This document shows positions 50,201 to 57,700 of a stretch of DNA of 64,000 nucleotides, piece after piece. The position numbers and the translations under genes are program-made. The stretch comes from Topomyia yanbarensis (Eukaryota > Arthropoda > Insecta > Diptera > Culicidae): contig NC_080671.1 in the NCBI RefSeq assembly GCF_030247195.1, positions 105,015,845 through 105,079,844 on the forward strand, written 5' to 3'. The notes under the pieces were generated by a model that saw nothing but the letters and a program-made list of their open reading frames with translations, was not told the origin of the DNA and made no database searches. Numbering within the stretch: the first letter of the stretch is position 1; every line of letters begins with the position of its first letter.

Positions 50201-53200
50201 AACCAGTCTCCTATAAACGCTTCAATATGAGAAAAGGCCGAATCGGCTGCAGATGGCACAGCTGATCAATCACGTCCAACAGGTGAAGCAAACATTTTCT
50301 ACACGTAATCGATCGAATTATTGCAGGGAGACAGGAAGATGTTTAGAAATTTTTCGGTATAGCACCAGATCTGAGTACATATTTCTCTGAGCAACCGAGC
50401 ATTTGACTGAAAGCTGCCCATGCAGTGTTAGGCGGTTCGATAATCCTGTTTGAAAATTATCAAAAGCAAAAAAAAGAACCGATTATTTATGAACACACTT
50501 TCAACACCTTCAACCAATTTTTCAAATGGATCACGGATACTTACTTCAAGGACCCTGGCGCACTGGGAGTTTTTGACAGTGGAACAAAGGTTCGACCGGC
50601 CACGGTTGTGCCAGCAACCGGACTGCTGCTGTTGTTGTTGTTGTTATAGTTGCTGCTGCTGCTGTTGTTGACAGCCACCGGGATCTGCGATGGTTCACCA
50701 GCGGTTGTGTACGAGCGAGTCATACCGCCACCGATAAATCCCCCATTCTCGTCCTGCGGAGAATGTATCATCGTGTCATCGTCATCTGCCGAATCCTCTA
50801 GATAAATACAAATACCCACTTTCTCAAGCTTGCTGCCGGCGGTTGGGTAACCAGACATATCCCTGGGTCCGGAAGTGCAACCATGCGGCAGCGAGTCTTG
50901 ACCGGCAGCGGGCCTTCGTCTTAGTTTTGAGGAGTTTCTGTAGGTGACAATGTTATCGTTATCGCTAGTAGTAGGTGAAAATAGGAGGGAATGAAACAAG
51001 CAAGAGAATTGAGAAACGGTGCCATGTGGCATCGAGCGACAGTATCAAGAGGAAGAAAATTGGATCCGGATGGGTATGGTTGAGGGGAAGAATACAAGAA
51101 ACGAATTAGAATAAAAATATAAAAGAAATTTTCAATTAGATTAGCTATTGTCTTAATTTTTTCAGCAGATGATTTGGTTAGTGACAACATAACAGTGTAT
51201 AATATTAGTCTTTTGTGGAGACAATTGCTTCGTACAGGTAATTCTTCTTGCGGATTCTTTTACTGACTTGCATTTTACTTCGGCTAGAGTTTGAAAATGA
51301 CATTTGGTTAGATTTGGTTTTGTTATTGGTACATGGACACAAAAATCAAAAACATGTAATTTGGTCTACTACAAAACTGAAAATGCTAAACTAGAATCGG
51401 ATTTACTGGTGAATAACGGAAACTCATTCGGTGTAGCAGATGTTCGACATAGTTGGTTAGAGTGTTAGTCAATCATTTCATCGAACTGCAACATCATTCG
51501 GTAGAGTTAGTACAATTAGAACACGCTCAAACCCTTATATTTATAACCGATTTCTTGACCTACGCTTTTAAACTAAGTCAAACGCACCGTCAAGCCTGGT
51601 TTAATATTTAAGTGTGAGTGAAGAAATCGGCCCTAACTGATTTATCATTATGTTGAAGACAGATTCTAAACAACCGCTAAACCGAATGATCACAAATATA
51701 AAACGTACAAACACAAACACTACTTACAACTCCGTGCTGCTGCTAGGTGATGGACTCCTCGTGATAGAGTTGATTACATAGGCATTGTTATCGGCCGTTT
51801 CCGGCCGATCTTCGTACGCTTGCGCAAGCCCATTGGAAATCGCCGCCGCTTGCAGCATAGTGTTCATCATATTGGAATTGGTAGAATGGCCGGAGCTGAA
51901 ACTAGTTTCCGAGAGGGTCGCTGCCGGAGTTCTGGCCAAAATGTGCTGCAGCAACTGCTGTTGGATGCTACTATCCTGCTGCACTTCGTTCAGTAGCGCT
52001 TCCCGTTCCTTCAGTCGAGTTTGTGTTAGAGCCGCTTCGCAAACCTGAGCAATTGATGCACCACAAAGTTTTTCTAAGATGAACCTGGACTCCTCCATCG
52101 ACCGAATATTTTCCAAAATGTTCTGAAGCTGTATATGCTCCGTAGCGGTGTCTCTGCCCTCTTCCAGTTCCATGATGGAATGTTGAATTTGGGTAATGTT
52201 CTCTTGAATGTAGTTCATGTTAGCCATAATAGTGTCTTCTTCTGATATCAGTTCCGCAACATCCCCTAAACCTTTCCTTGAGCGAACATTTGCTAAATCA
52301 CGACTCAATCCATCACGCTCTTGTAAGAGTCGCTCAAGTTCCCGTTCCAATTCCAACACAGCCTGTCTGCTTCTTGCGGCCCGTGTAATAGTTCGCTGCA
52401 ACGAATCCCATTTTGTTTTGAGGTTCTTCGTGTTTTGAGCGATCGTAGATTTTTTCGGTGGAAAACGTCCAGCCGCTTTCATACTCATCATTCCACGTTG
52501 TGTCTTTCGTAGGTTGGATACTTCTTCCGTCTTTCGCTTTAGAACCTGATCTTTTGCCACTCCCTGAGCCTGCAGGGATTTGATCATATTCACCTGCTTC
52601 CGACTTTCTTTTCTAAGCTGAGCTATTTCCCTTGTCTTTCTGCTTTCCAACTCTTTGTGCCTGTTATTCTCCTCTTGAATTTTCTTCATCAACCGAATTT
52701 TTATCTGCTTAAGTTCACCCAATTCACCCCGAAGTGTTTTGAGCTGAGCATCCTGTGCTTGTAGCTCTCGTTGCTGCCGCAAATGCTCTCTTTGTGCCAT
52801 TTGTAATTTTTTCAACTCTTTTTGCATTTCCGATAATTTTCTCTCGTACTCCTCTTTGACCTTTCTAATTCTATCAGGCTGCACGCTTCCTCCCGTTGCT
52901 CCGGATCCACTCATATTAGCTAGTACCTGATCACGTTCTTTTTGCGTGTTAATAATCTTTGCGTTTAAAACATTAAGCTTTTCCTCGTACTGCTGCCGCA
53001 TAACCTGCATTCTTTGCTGTGACAATTCCAATTGTTCAATCAATTTCGACTTGATTTCAATATCCGAGCTAATGTCGTTTATTTCCGCCTGAAGCTCCCC
53101 AGTTTTGTCATCCGATTCTGTATCGGAATCACTATCGGACCCATCAACCAAACTCTGGTTACTACTGTCGTTCTCCAGCCCAGGTAACGATCGGGACATC

Positions 53201-55264
53201 AAAAGCTCCCTTTCTTTCTCCAGCTCACGCTTTGCCCGATTAATAACCGTTTCCGTGGTGTCCTCGATGAACGAATAGTTGCTTTTCAATCCCAGTTTCG
53301 AGGGACTAATCTGTACTTTCTTCATCTGCTGGAACATTTGCTCCGATTCAATTAATTTTGCCTTCAATTTCTCGATTTCACTGATATATCCAGCAACCAG
53401 TTGTTGCATGGCGGAATCTCCACTATCCCCACTACCACTACTGCCGGACGACCACCCGAACAATGCTTGTTGCGCCTGCAGCGTGGCGTTCTTGTCCGTT
53501 AGAGCATTGATCGTTTCCTGCATTGCCTTAAGCCGCTGCTGTAGGCGTTTGTTGTCCTGCAGCAGCATTGCATTCTCCAGGAACGTATCCGAGACGGCGG
53601 CATTACCTTCGGCGTCAACGCTTCGTTTACCCTGTTAGAAAGAGGAGAAAACATTAGTGATACTTAGCCGATTTAATTGATATATTCAAACAAAAAACAA
53701 TATAATATATGCGTTTTCTAGATTAGATTGTTGCCGTAATCGATTCAAACAAAAATAACTAACCCTCTTCAGGCCTATCGTTTAGGCTATACTGTTACTC
53801 GGTTACGGCCGGTACATCACCCCTATCGATAATGTCAACCGCATTGTATGTATACCGCAAAACCACCAAAAAGGGAGGAAAACCGCAAAACCATTTAAAC
53901 GAAAATCAACGCCGCATAATAAAACGAAGGAAAAAAAGTACCAACCTGCTTGTACTCGAGCAGCTCCAACTGTAAGGCGGCAATTTCACGCCTCAGCTGT
54001 GAGATCGTTCGCGAGCTCTGGTCTTGATTGATTTGTACTTTGTTTTTGATGTTGCGCGCTCGGTTAGCGTACTTGAGCGTGTTAAGCGTTTCCATGAAGT
54101 CGCGATCGCTCGGAGACACACAGGCGATCATGATCGTTTGGCTGTTTCCTGGAATAAACACAGAGCACGGTTCGGGAGAAAAAGAGAGAGAGAGGAGAAA
54201 GGCATAAACCGTGCGATTGATGATTTAATTGAATGCCGCTTACGGAGATCGAGGAGTTACGTACCACCCAGTGAATCCTGCAGCAACCGTGTCAGTTTCG
54301 AGTCTCGGTAGGGTACATGTGAAACTTTCTTCGTTTTATCACCTAGCGCCGAGATTACGTTGCCAAGTGCCAGCAGGCCACAATTGATTGAGATTCCCTC
54401 GCGAGCTCGTTCACCCGTTGCACCGGTTCGTTTTAGCCGCTCCGAGCCGGCCAAATCGACAAAGTGAAACTTGGAAGTGAGCGTCTCCAGATCACCCTCC
54501 GGATTGCCGCTTTCTTCGGCACTCATCACCCGCTGTCGTCGGATAAGAATTGTAAACAGAGCGTGACTCCGTGAGGACTGTTCGTTCATCTGAGTGGAAG
54601 CTGTTGTGCGCGCCAGTGCACCCTGCATCAGGCAACGTAAGGCATCTTGGGGACCACTGAGGGGTTGAATTGTTGCCCCCGCGACGCTGATACCACCGCT
54701 GGCGTCCTCGTGGATTTTGAAAATGCGACCCTGCCATGGAAAGTGAATCAAATTATCATTAGCATGTATCAGTTCGCAGTACTGTCTACACGAAACATAC
54801 TTTACTGTAGGGATCCAGTAGATCGATAATTTCTTCGTTGTATAGTTCCATAAACTGTGCCGCCACGCTGAATTGTAAGGATCCCAGATAGACCCCGTCA
54901 TCATCGTACGGGTTTTCCTGTAGCTGAACTATTCCCTCGAAGAGATGTCGAACTGCACGTGGGATAATTCCTTCCTGCAGTTCCGGAATGTCCCGCTCGA
55001 AGCCGGTTCCCATTGTGTAGGTTTTGCCCGAACCCGTCTGAAAGGAGGAAACAAGAAATAAGTGTGTTGCAACTTTGTTTATAGGCGCGAACAAGGTACC
55101 ACACCAAACGGACCAATGAACGTGGAAAGTAATTAATCATTCGACATGTATGTATGTATGTATGTATGTTATGTACGTACCTGTCCGTAAGCTAGCACCG
55201 TTGCATTGTAACCTTTCAGCGCTCCTTCTACCAGTTTTTCGACACAGCTAGCGTACACGGAAAC
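22975..55264 (-). CDS. KIF21A: KIF21-type kinesin (kinesin-4 family), 5' end missing
   Basis: Twelve exons plus an alternative last exon. Exons ending at 35136 join to 4611 nt (1536 residues plus stop), all with GT/AG junctions and matching phases. Order: motor domain (P-loop AYGQ/TGSGKT across exons, switch I SSRSHALF, switch [27 protein letters not shown]), neck, a coiled coil of about 630 residues, a Ser/Asn-rich linker, and a C-terminal seven-bladed WD40 propeller. This is the full KIF21A/B architecture (human about 1640-1670 residues). The family walks to microtubule plus ends and suppresses their growth; in mammals the WD40 part binds cortical and tubulin partners. The exon with the N-terminus and first beta strands is missing, probably beyond a very long intron. 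Insects may have a single KIF21, so A versus B is not implied. Confidence 0.93.
23287..23353 (-). CDS. KIF21A: KIF21 distal alternative last exon (isoform 2 C-terminus)
   Basis: Acceptor CTCCGCCGCAG ends at 23354. The first base completes the same split codon, again as Asn. Then [21 protein letters not shown] and TGA. KVRLWRV is a second, independent version of the closing propeller strand, so this exon and the one at 35136 look mutually exclusive. The intron would be 12.0 kb. No other coding context for a lone WD40 strand exists nearby, which supports the assignment. The frame stays open beyond the TGA. Confidence 0.8.
24640..24902. mobile_element. MITE of the TTAGAGCAG...GTCTGC family, copy 1
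   Basis: Inverted ends with GCCCTTA(C/T)TCATCTCA. The conserved core TTAGAGCAGAGTCTGC is followed by AAATGGTTGGATTAATAAGGG and CTCGACTTTTCG. Related copies at 29255-29591, 31867-32161 (inverted) and, partially, 18418-18545. Confidence 0.6.
25294..25707. mobile_element. hAT-type MITE, 414 bp, perfect 8-bp TSD
   Basis: Ends TAGGGGTGCCAACC and the complement of CAGGGATGCCAAG. CACAATAC is duplicated exactly at 25286-25293 and 25708-25715. Interior rich in TCCAGA(C/T)TT repeats. No transposase. Confidence 0.8.
26823..28103. mobile_element. MULE-like repeat copy split by an inner TIR element (about 26,905-28,055)
   Basis: The flanks (AAGTGCTACCTGCGGAAGCG at 26828 and CCACTATTCGTCTCTTTTCC at about 28073) match the MULE-like element at 7988-8735. 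Between them lies an element with inverted ends containing TTGGCTCGAATCAAAACT. Its target site looks duplicated (GCTGATTTCA / GCCGATTTCC). Inside are further hairpins: an ATACCT-rich block (about 27280-27640) and a 120-bp hairpin (about 27786-27906). Confidence 0.5.
28183..28447 (+). mobile_element. tRNA-derived SINE (family 2)
   Basis: Head CCAGTGGTTTAATGGTAAAC (A-box-like) and TGGGTTCAATCCCAG (B-box). Body with GGTCACGTCTTCCTTCGGAA and ATCTAGTCCAGATAGTGG. Matching pieces on the opposite strand at 45583-45683 and 48221-48417. Several frames are open across it; these are not genes. Confidence 0.75.
28877..29100. mobile_element. MITE related to the unit at 9031-9277
   Basis: Imperfect inverted arms with TTCTCGGCAAACATATGC, CCAAATGTCAAAA and AACGAAAGAGAAAAGTTTTC, shared with the 9031 copy. 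Diverged. Confidence 0.5.
29255..29591. mobile_element. MITE of the TTAGAGCAG...GTCTGC family, copy 2
   Basis: Same inverted ends (GCCCTAATTCATCTTAGC / GAGATGAATAAGGGCT) and core TTAGAGCAGTGTCTGC as the copy at 24640. Confidence 0.6.
29647..31070 (+). mobile_element. Dead ITmD37E-like (Tc1/mariner superfamily) transposon
   Basis: Inverted ends AGGGAGTCCCACAT... and the complement of AGGGGTCCCACATAAAATT, next to TA. Broken transposase in between. A helix-turn-helix piece is at 29751-30026 ([20 protein letters not shown]). The piece around 30225-30400 reads [20 protein letters not shown] and SKFANKYMI, and [17 protein letters not shown] follows by 30440. The C-terminal piece near 30460-30560 reads like [21 protein letters not shown]. 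It has several frameshifts and stops, and the catalytic stretch between TTGTVS and the C-terminus is deleted. Confidence 0.65.
31867..32161. mobile_element. MITE of the TTAGAGCAG...GTCTGC family, copy 3 (inverted)
   Basis: Core in reverse orientation (GCAGACACTGCTCTAACCAA at about 32087), with CTCGTGTTTGAGCGCAACGA. Ends are diverged. Confidence 0.5.
32655..32905. repeat. Dispersed repeat shared with the interior of the hAT element (16392-16655)
   Basis: Both begin ACAGT(A/G)AA(A/G)ACCC(A/G)TTTTTATCAG and share GTGAATTTTAGG(C/T)TGAT and a GGTCT(T/G)ACAG end. Identity not assigned. Confidence 0.5.
33173..33410. mobile_element. hAT-like MITE
   Basis: Starts CAGTGATTCTCAATCCAGGG and ends GGTTGAGAACCGCTG. 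The CAGTGGTTCTCAA-type TIR is characteristic of hAT MITEs. The interior repeats AGGGTGATTT. A related copy is at about 19680-19871. The target duplication is not clean. Confidence 0.6.
33883..34062. mobile_element. Palindromic 180-bp element between TTAA sites
   Basis: Inverted arms of about 70 bp (GGTTGGACAGATAATGGGCA at the left), flanked by TTAA at 33879 and 34063. TTAA duplication is the piggyBac-type signature. It forms an almost complete hairpin. Confidence 0.65.
34311..34830 (+). mobile_element. LINE reverse-transcriptase scrap
   Basis: Reads [18 protein letters not shown] followed by LSFKST-like sequence in a shifted frame. This matches the KYLGI motif after RT motif E in Jockey/I-type LINEs. 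Strongly decayed. Confidence 0.45.
35136..35238 (-). CDS. KIF21A: KIF21 proximal last exon (isoform 1 C-terminus)
   Basis: Acceptor ACTATTTAG ends at 35239. Supplies the last base of the split Asn and then [20 protein letters not shown] to GGSRQKR and TAA. TVRIW is the closing strand of the propeller, as in human KIF21A. Uses the same donor as the distal exon at 23287. Confidence 0.88.
35402..36043 (-). CDS. KIF21A: KIF21 exon k (WD40 blades 3-7)
   Basis: 642 nt: [111 protein letters not shown] and DNRVFTAS. Co-linear with human KIF21A (FEPPHYDGIEAL, NAHKDWVCAL, FTAADDRTVRIW). Ends with AA of a split Asn codon before donor GTAAGT. Confidence 0.94.
36106..36289 (-). CDS. KIF21A: KIF21 exon j (WD40 blades 1-2)
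   Basis: 184 nt: [27 protein letters not shown] and [16 protein letters not shown]. Two WD dipeptides in classic position. Acceptor TTCCAG, donor GTGAGT. Confidence 0.93.
36463..36568 (-). CDS. KIF21A: KIF21 exon i (WD40 blade 1)
   Basis: 106 nt: [20 protein letters not shown] to QTLFTAAAG. Matches the start of the KIF21 propeller (EGHTKAVLCV...LLFTGSKD). Acceptor TTTCAG, donor GTTTGT. Confidence 0.9.
36642..36786 (-). CDS. KIF21A: KIF21 exon h (linker before the propeller)
   Basis: 145 nt: [20 protein letters not shown] to [10 protein letters not shown]. The donor GTGCGG is clear. The acceptor (GTATCAG ending at 36787) has a weak pyrimidine tract but is the first AG that gives the correct phase with exon g; an AG four bases further in would not. 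Moderately sure of the exact left edge. Confidence 0.7.
37511..37654 (-). CDS. KIF21A: KIF21 exon g (linker)
   Basis: 144 nt between acceptor TACCCACAG and donor GTAAGT. With the upstream split codon it reads [20 protein letters not shown] onward to [11 protein letters not shown], a Ser/Pro-rich linker with RQNSTAS (a basic-directed phosphosite-like motif). Chosen because both phases fit neighbouring exons; other frames here are not protein-like. Confidence 0.78.
38694..40502. mobile_element. piggyBac-like non-autonomous transposon, 1809 bp
   Basis: Ends CCCATTCATGCCC and the complement of CCCTTTCATGCCC, flanked by TTAA at 38690-38693 and 40503-40506. CCC-type ends with a TTAA target duplication define piggyBac. 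No transposase ORF. Contains a further nested element at 38923-40214. Confidence 0.75.
38923..40214. mobile_element. TA-flanked TIR element nested in the piggyBac-like element
   Basis: Ends CCGTCGTGCGGGGCTACTTT and the complement of TCGTCGTACGGGGTATCTTT, with TA on both sides. About 1.29 kb. Carries small inverted segments and no transposase. Confidence 0.6.
43190..44600 (+). mobile_element. BEL/Pao LTR-retrotransposon remnant (gag and protease part)
   Basis: Gag pieces: [20 protein letters not shown] (about 43230) and a CCHC knuckle [20 protein letters not shown] (about 43855). After a SINE insertion comes a protease piece with [14 protein letters not shown] (about 44365), the retroviral-type DSG motif of BEL/Pao. 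RT, integrase and LTRs are not seen. Frames are broken. It abuts the endonuclease end of LOA copy 2. Confidence 0.65.
44124..44289 (-). mobile_element. tRNA-derived SINE (family 1) with 12-bp TSD inside BEL/Pao remnant
   Basis: ACAATTACTGTT is duplicated at 44112-44123 and 44290-44301. Minus-strand SINE with B-box GGGTTCGAGTCCC. Body matches the copies at 10512 and 14263. The clean duplication shows LINE-type insertion. Confidence 0.82.
44600..45582. other. No gene seen
   Basis: AT-rich. A degenerate CCAAATGTCC-type short repeat is present near 45060-45125 and again near 48418-48530. No exon-like ORF. Confidence 0.45.
45583..45683 (-). mobile_element. tRNA-derived SINE (family 2), left part split by LOA copy 1
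   Basis: Matches the 3' half of the SINE at 28183. Its last 69 bp (45615-45683) are duplicated at 48221-48289 with one visible mismatch. Confidence 0.7.
45684..48220 (-). mobile_element. LOA-clade LINE, copy 1 (5'-truncated, near-intact RT and RNase H)
   Basis: RT part 47523-48263: [61 protein letters not shown]. It continues, after one frame break near 47,500, in a 526-codon ORF (45907-47487) with [20 protein letters not shown]. RNase H has [18 protein letters not shown] and [19 protein letters not shown] zinc region [20 protein letters not shown] ends it. The FADD box with RNase H and [11 protein letters not shown] fits the LOA group (Lian/Baggins type). The 3' end carries a short GGAATCA-type repeat. 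It sits inside a family 2 SINE with a 69-bp target duplication. Confidence 0.8.
48221..48417 (-). mobile_element. tRNA-derived SINE (family 2), right part split by LOA copy 1
   Basis: Continues the SINE to its tRNA-like head (GGGATTGAACCCTGACCAAC region and CAACCACCGGCCCCGTC, minus strand). Confidence 0.7.
48660..49400 (+). mobile_element. I-clade LINE fragment (endonuclease end and RT linker)
   Basis: Pieces in order: [14 protein letters not shown] (about 48780), [19 protein letters not shown] (end of endonuclease), [12 protein letters not shown] (about 49080) and [20 protein letters not shown] with [12 protein letters not shown] (about 49175-49265). The STLW...RRM...INESVEY motif precedes RT in I-type elements. 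Several stops. Confidence 0.5.
50545..50937 (-). CDS. KIF21A: KIF21 exon f (disordered linker with Asn/Ser repeat)
   Basis: 393 nt. Acceptor CCTACAG, donor GTAAGT; phases fit exons e and g. Encodes [13 protein letters not shown], an acidic DSADDDDT patch and an Asn/Ser run ([16 protein letters not shown]) from a CAG/CAA-like repeat, which is a likely length-variable site. Followed by a 12.9-kb intron. Confidence 0.85.
51728..53631 (-). CDS. KIF21A: KIF21 exon e (long coiled coil)
   Basis: 1904 nt, starting [20 protein letters not shown]. Near-continuous heptad-type coiled coil. It includes an acidic Ser/Asp stretch ([15 protein letters not shown]), [13 protein letters not shown]...RDQVLANM and [10 protein letters not shown], all in the same order as in KIF21. 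The later part (about residues 780-900 of the window-encoded protein) corresponds to the regulatory coiled coil that in vertebrate KIF21A contacts the motor for autoinhibition. Acceptor TAACAG, donor GTAAGT. Confidence 0.93.
53946..54148 (-). CDS. KIF21A: KIF21 exon d (end of motor, neck)
   Basis: 203 nt: [37 protein letters not shown] and the start of the neck helix [19 protein letters not shown]. Acceptor ATTCCAG, donor GTTGGT. Ends the kinesin motor core. Confidence 0.93.
54265..54730 (-). CDS. KIF21A: KIF21 exon c (switch I and II)
   Basis: 466 nt. Contains [20 protein letters not shown] (switch I), [19 protein letters not shown] (switch II) and NVISALGDK...[16 protein letters not shown]. 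Acceptor CATGGCAG, donor GTACGT with a split Gly codon. An insert-rich loop [18 protein letters not shown] corresponds to the longer acidic insert of vertebrate KIF21. Confidence 0.94.
54801..55037 (-). CDS. KIF21A: KIF21 exon b (P-loop TGSGKT)
   Basis: 79 codons starting [20 protein letters not shown] and including [19 protein letters not shown]. Acceptor TTTCAG, donor GTATGT. Completes the ATP-binding loop, followed by the structural helix and the LYNEE motif. Confidence 0.93.
55146..55172. repeat. ATGT microsatellite in KIF21 intron
   Basis: About six ATGT repeats just downstream (minus strand) of the exon a donor. Confidence 0.85.
55181..55264 (-). CDS. KIF21A: KIF21 exon a (motor, before P-loop)
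   Basis: 28 codons, [20 protein letters not shown] to LAYGQ, between acceptor CGCTCAG and donor GTACGT. Aligns with the QCIEKLIEG...GYNATVFAYGQ segment of KIF21. The first half of the P-loop is here. Confidence 0.92.
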
Positions 55265-56139
55265 CTGAGCGTGGCAAATAAATAAACACAAGAAAATGCA
55301 CAAATTAATACGATATGCTAATCATTTGGCGGCACCGCAAGTAGCCACGGCTATCTTTCTGGGGGCGTTCGGGAGGTCACAGAATAAGAGCTACTGGTAC
55401 AGTGGGTTTTTGATTAATAATCTTAATGTGAGTGTGTGCATACTAATTCTTTTCTGTGCTTTTTGTAAAGTATTATTTAGTGAAATATATTTAATGCACA
55501 TTCATTAATTTTCTTGGTTAAAGATCACATTGAAGTGAAAAGAGCGGAGCAGAGAGTCCCGTTATTTAAGTTATTTTTTCAACAAACTGCACTTGCTTTG
55601 GCACCGTTAGCAGTCATTTTTTATAAACATATGTCATGTTTGCATTTTTTGACTTGAAGTCTTTATGGCTATCCAAACGGCTGCCATATACTGATGAGTT
55701 GAATTTGAAACGTTGTATCGAACTTATCAAACAGATTATGTTTATGTACATAAGTTTTGATCGTATACACTAATTCAGATTGTTGAAAAAACATTCTCAG
55801 ATTTTATGAAACCCCACTCAATATCTAACGCATGGATATGATTTAAAACAAAAAAAAAAGTGAAAGTTAGCTACATATTGTGATAGAAAAAGTATTCCCC
55901 ATGGTACAATACATATCTATCAATAAAATTTTCCTATTGTCTCCTCATTCTTATTTCTTTTTTTCGAGAGTTGTCCTACTGGAGCTGTAGAGCTAGGTTC
56001 TCAGAAGAGCTCTCCTTCAGAATCACACACTACAATATTGCAGATGAAACAGGCAATGCCTCCCATTAAAACACTGCTTAAGGCCGATTGCTGCGTGCCG
56101 TGATTCTGAATGTGATATTGTTTGTACGATTCAGAAAAG
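55265..56139. other. KIF21 5' intron; no exon found
   Basis: AT-rich. The expected upstream motor exon (FDYVFD-type motif) is not visible on the minus strand here or elsewhere up to 64,000. Confidence 0.45.
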
Positions 56140-56350
56140 TGTGGGAGTAGGGACTTCGCGATCGTGTGTATCATCGCGAAGGGCTCGAGCATTTGTACAT
56201 TAACGTGTTCGATCGCGTATGAGTATTAGAGTGACAAGAAAAAATGACCCCTATCGGCCCACCCCTGACTCGATTTCTAGTCCCACCAGAAGTACTTGCT
56301 CCAAATTTGAAGGAAATCGGACAAGTCTAGCTACCGGACCAACGCACAGA
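56140..56350. repeat. Fragment of the compound repeat found at 62.1-64.0 kb
   Basis: Contains GCATTTGTACATTAACGTGT, like the satellite-like sequence near 63,597. TTCTAGTCCCACCAGAAGTA to GGACCAACGCACAGAGGAGTAA matches the outer arm of the hairpin repeat at 62,140-63,170 in inverted orientation. Confidence 0.55.
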
Positions 56351-56854
56351 GGAGTAACTAGAACAAATTCTTGGCCAAAAACCCAATTTTTTTCGATTTT
56401 TTTGCTTCGTTATATTTTTTTTACATACCTAAGAACCTACTGTATAATGTGGCAAAATTAGGAGTATATCAAAAATTGTTAAAGAATTTTTGCATGTATG
56501 CCCAATGGTGATATTTTAAGGGCTATTTTAATCGTTTTCGTTATATATTCAGCAAAATTGCTTTCTAGTGATGGTGACTGTATTAAATAAGACAATATTA
56601 TTACAAACGTAGTTCAACACAACCGTTTGTTTAACTTCGGCTTAAAACTAACTAAAAAAGCAGACTTGCTGTGTATTGCACCAACTTTAAAAAATACCAT
56701 TTTTAAACATTTTATTCCAAATTTTAATGATAAAAAAAGTTACATTATACAGCTAGATCCAGCAAAGTTGCTGAAGCAGTATTACAAAACAAGATTTCAG
56801 TTATACAATAAATATTCGAACTCTTCCGATCTTGTCCGATCCACCAATCCCAAG

Positions 56855-57010
56855 TGTATCGGGTTAGCACATATACTGCTTGGGGGATTGGTGCTTTGGA
56901 CAAGACGAACGCGAACGCGTAAGTCGAGGTTTGGACGCGATCGCGAACGGTCGATGTGATACGTGCTAAGTGATACCGTACGTCAGTGCACAACAGGGTC
57001 AGACGATACA
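56855..57010 (+). repeat. 5' LTR of Ty3/gypsy element
   Basis: 156 bp. Ends TG...CA with a short inverted TGTATCG/CGATACA. Preceded by CCAAG. Confidence 0.88.
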
Positions 57011-57700
57011 ATGGCGACGAGGTTAAAAATCGGTAAGCAAAATAATAAAAAAATGGGAATAATAGGAAAATGCGAGCAAGAGATAAAAAAAATTGTGCGG
57101 GCCGACCGAAAATGTGTTTTTTTCTGGATAATTTTCCCGGGCGGCGATTTTTTCTGATTGCAACATGTGATGATTAGGTTGTTTATTTGAAATTTTCAAT
57201 TTTCTTAGTTTGAGTGGTTAATTACAGATTTCTCATTACATACAATTTCTTTTCAAAATAGCGTGTTCGAGAGCGTCAGTCATAAGCTTTTAGTGCCTCG
57301 GTACTGTGCGAGTGAGATTGGAAAGCATTACTTGATTTGTTAGGGATTGGAAAAAGCTCCGTGCTTAGCCGAGACTATAGCTTCGTGCTGGTTGGTAATG
57401 CGTGGCAGCTTCGTGCATGACTAATGTGTCAAATAGCCCGACGGCTGTAGAGAGAAATAAAAATGCTCTCTATCCCACTGGACTAAAGCTTCGTGCTGGT
57501 TGTTGATTTTACCGCTTCGTGCATGATTTATGTGTGAATAGCCGGACGGACTTAGAGAGGAATAAAAAGCTCCGTGCTTAACCGTTAGCTGAGACTAAAG
57601 CTTCGTGCTGGTTGTTGATGTATGGTAGCTTCGTGCTAGTTCCGAAGCGATAGAACTTCGCGCTGGGTATGTTAAAATAAAGCTTATATTTTTTTTTGTT

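Larger units (their letters stand above)
37655..50544. other. 12.9-kb intron of KIF21 between exons f and g
   Basis: Holds two LOA-clade LINE copies, a piggyBac-like element, a BEL/Pao remnant, SINEs and an I-clade fragment, listed separately. Stretches 37,660-38,520 and 49,460-50,540 show nothing recognisable. Confidence 0.7.

Noticed and set aside
50795..50816. Possible tiny intron in KIF21 exon f (GTGGGT...TCTAG, minus strand)
   Set aside because: 22 bases is too short for an insect intron, and removing it would change the frame.
56745..57011. Minus-strand ORF repeated at 61306-61647
   Set aside because: It is antisense to the LTR, present twice because the LTR is present twice.
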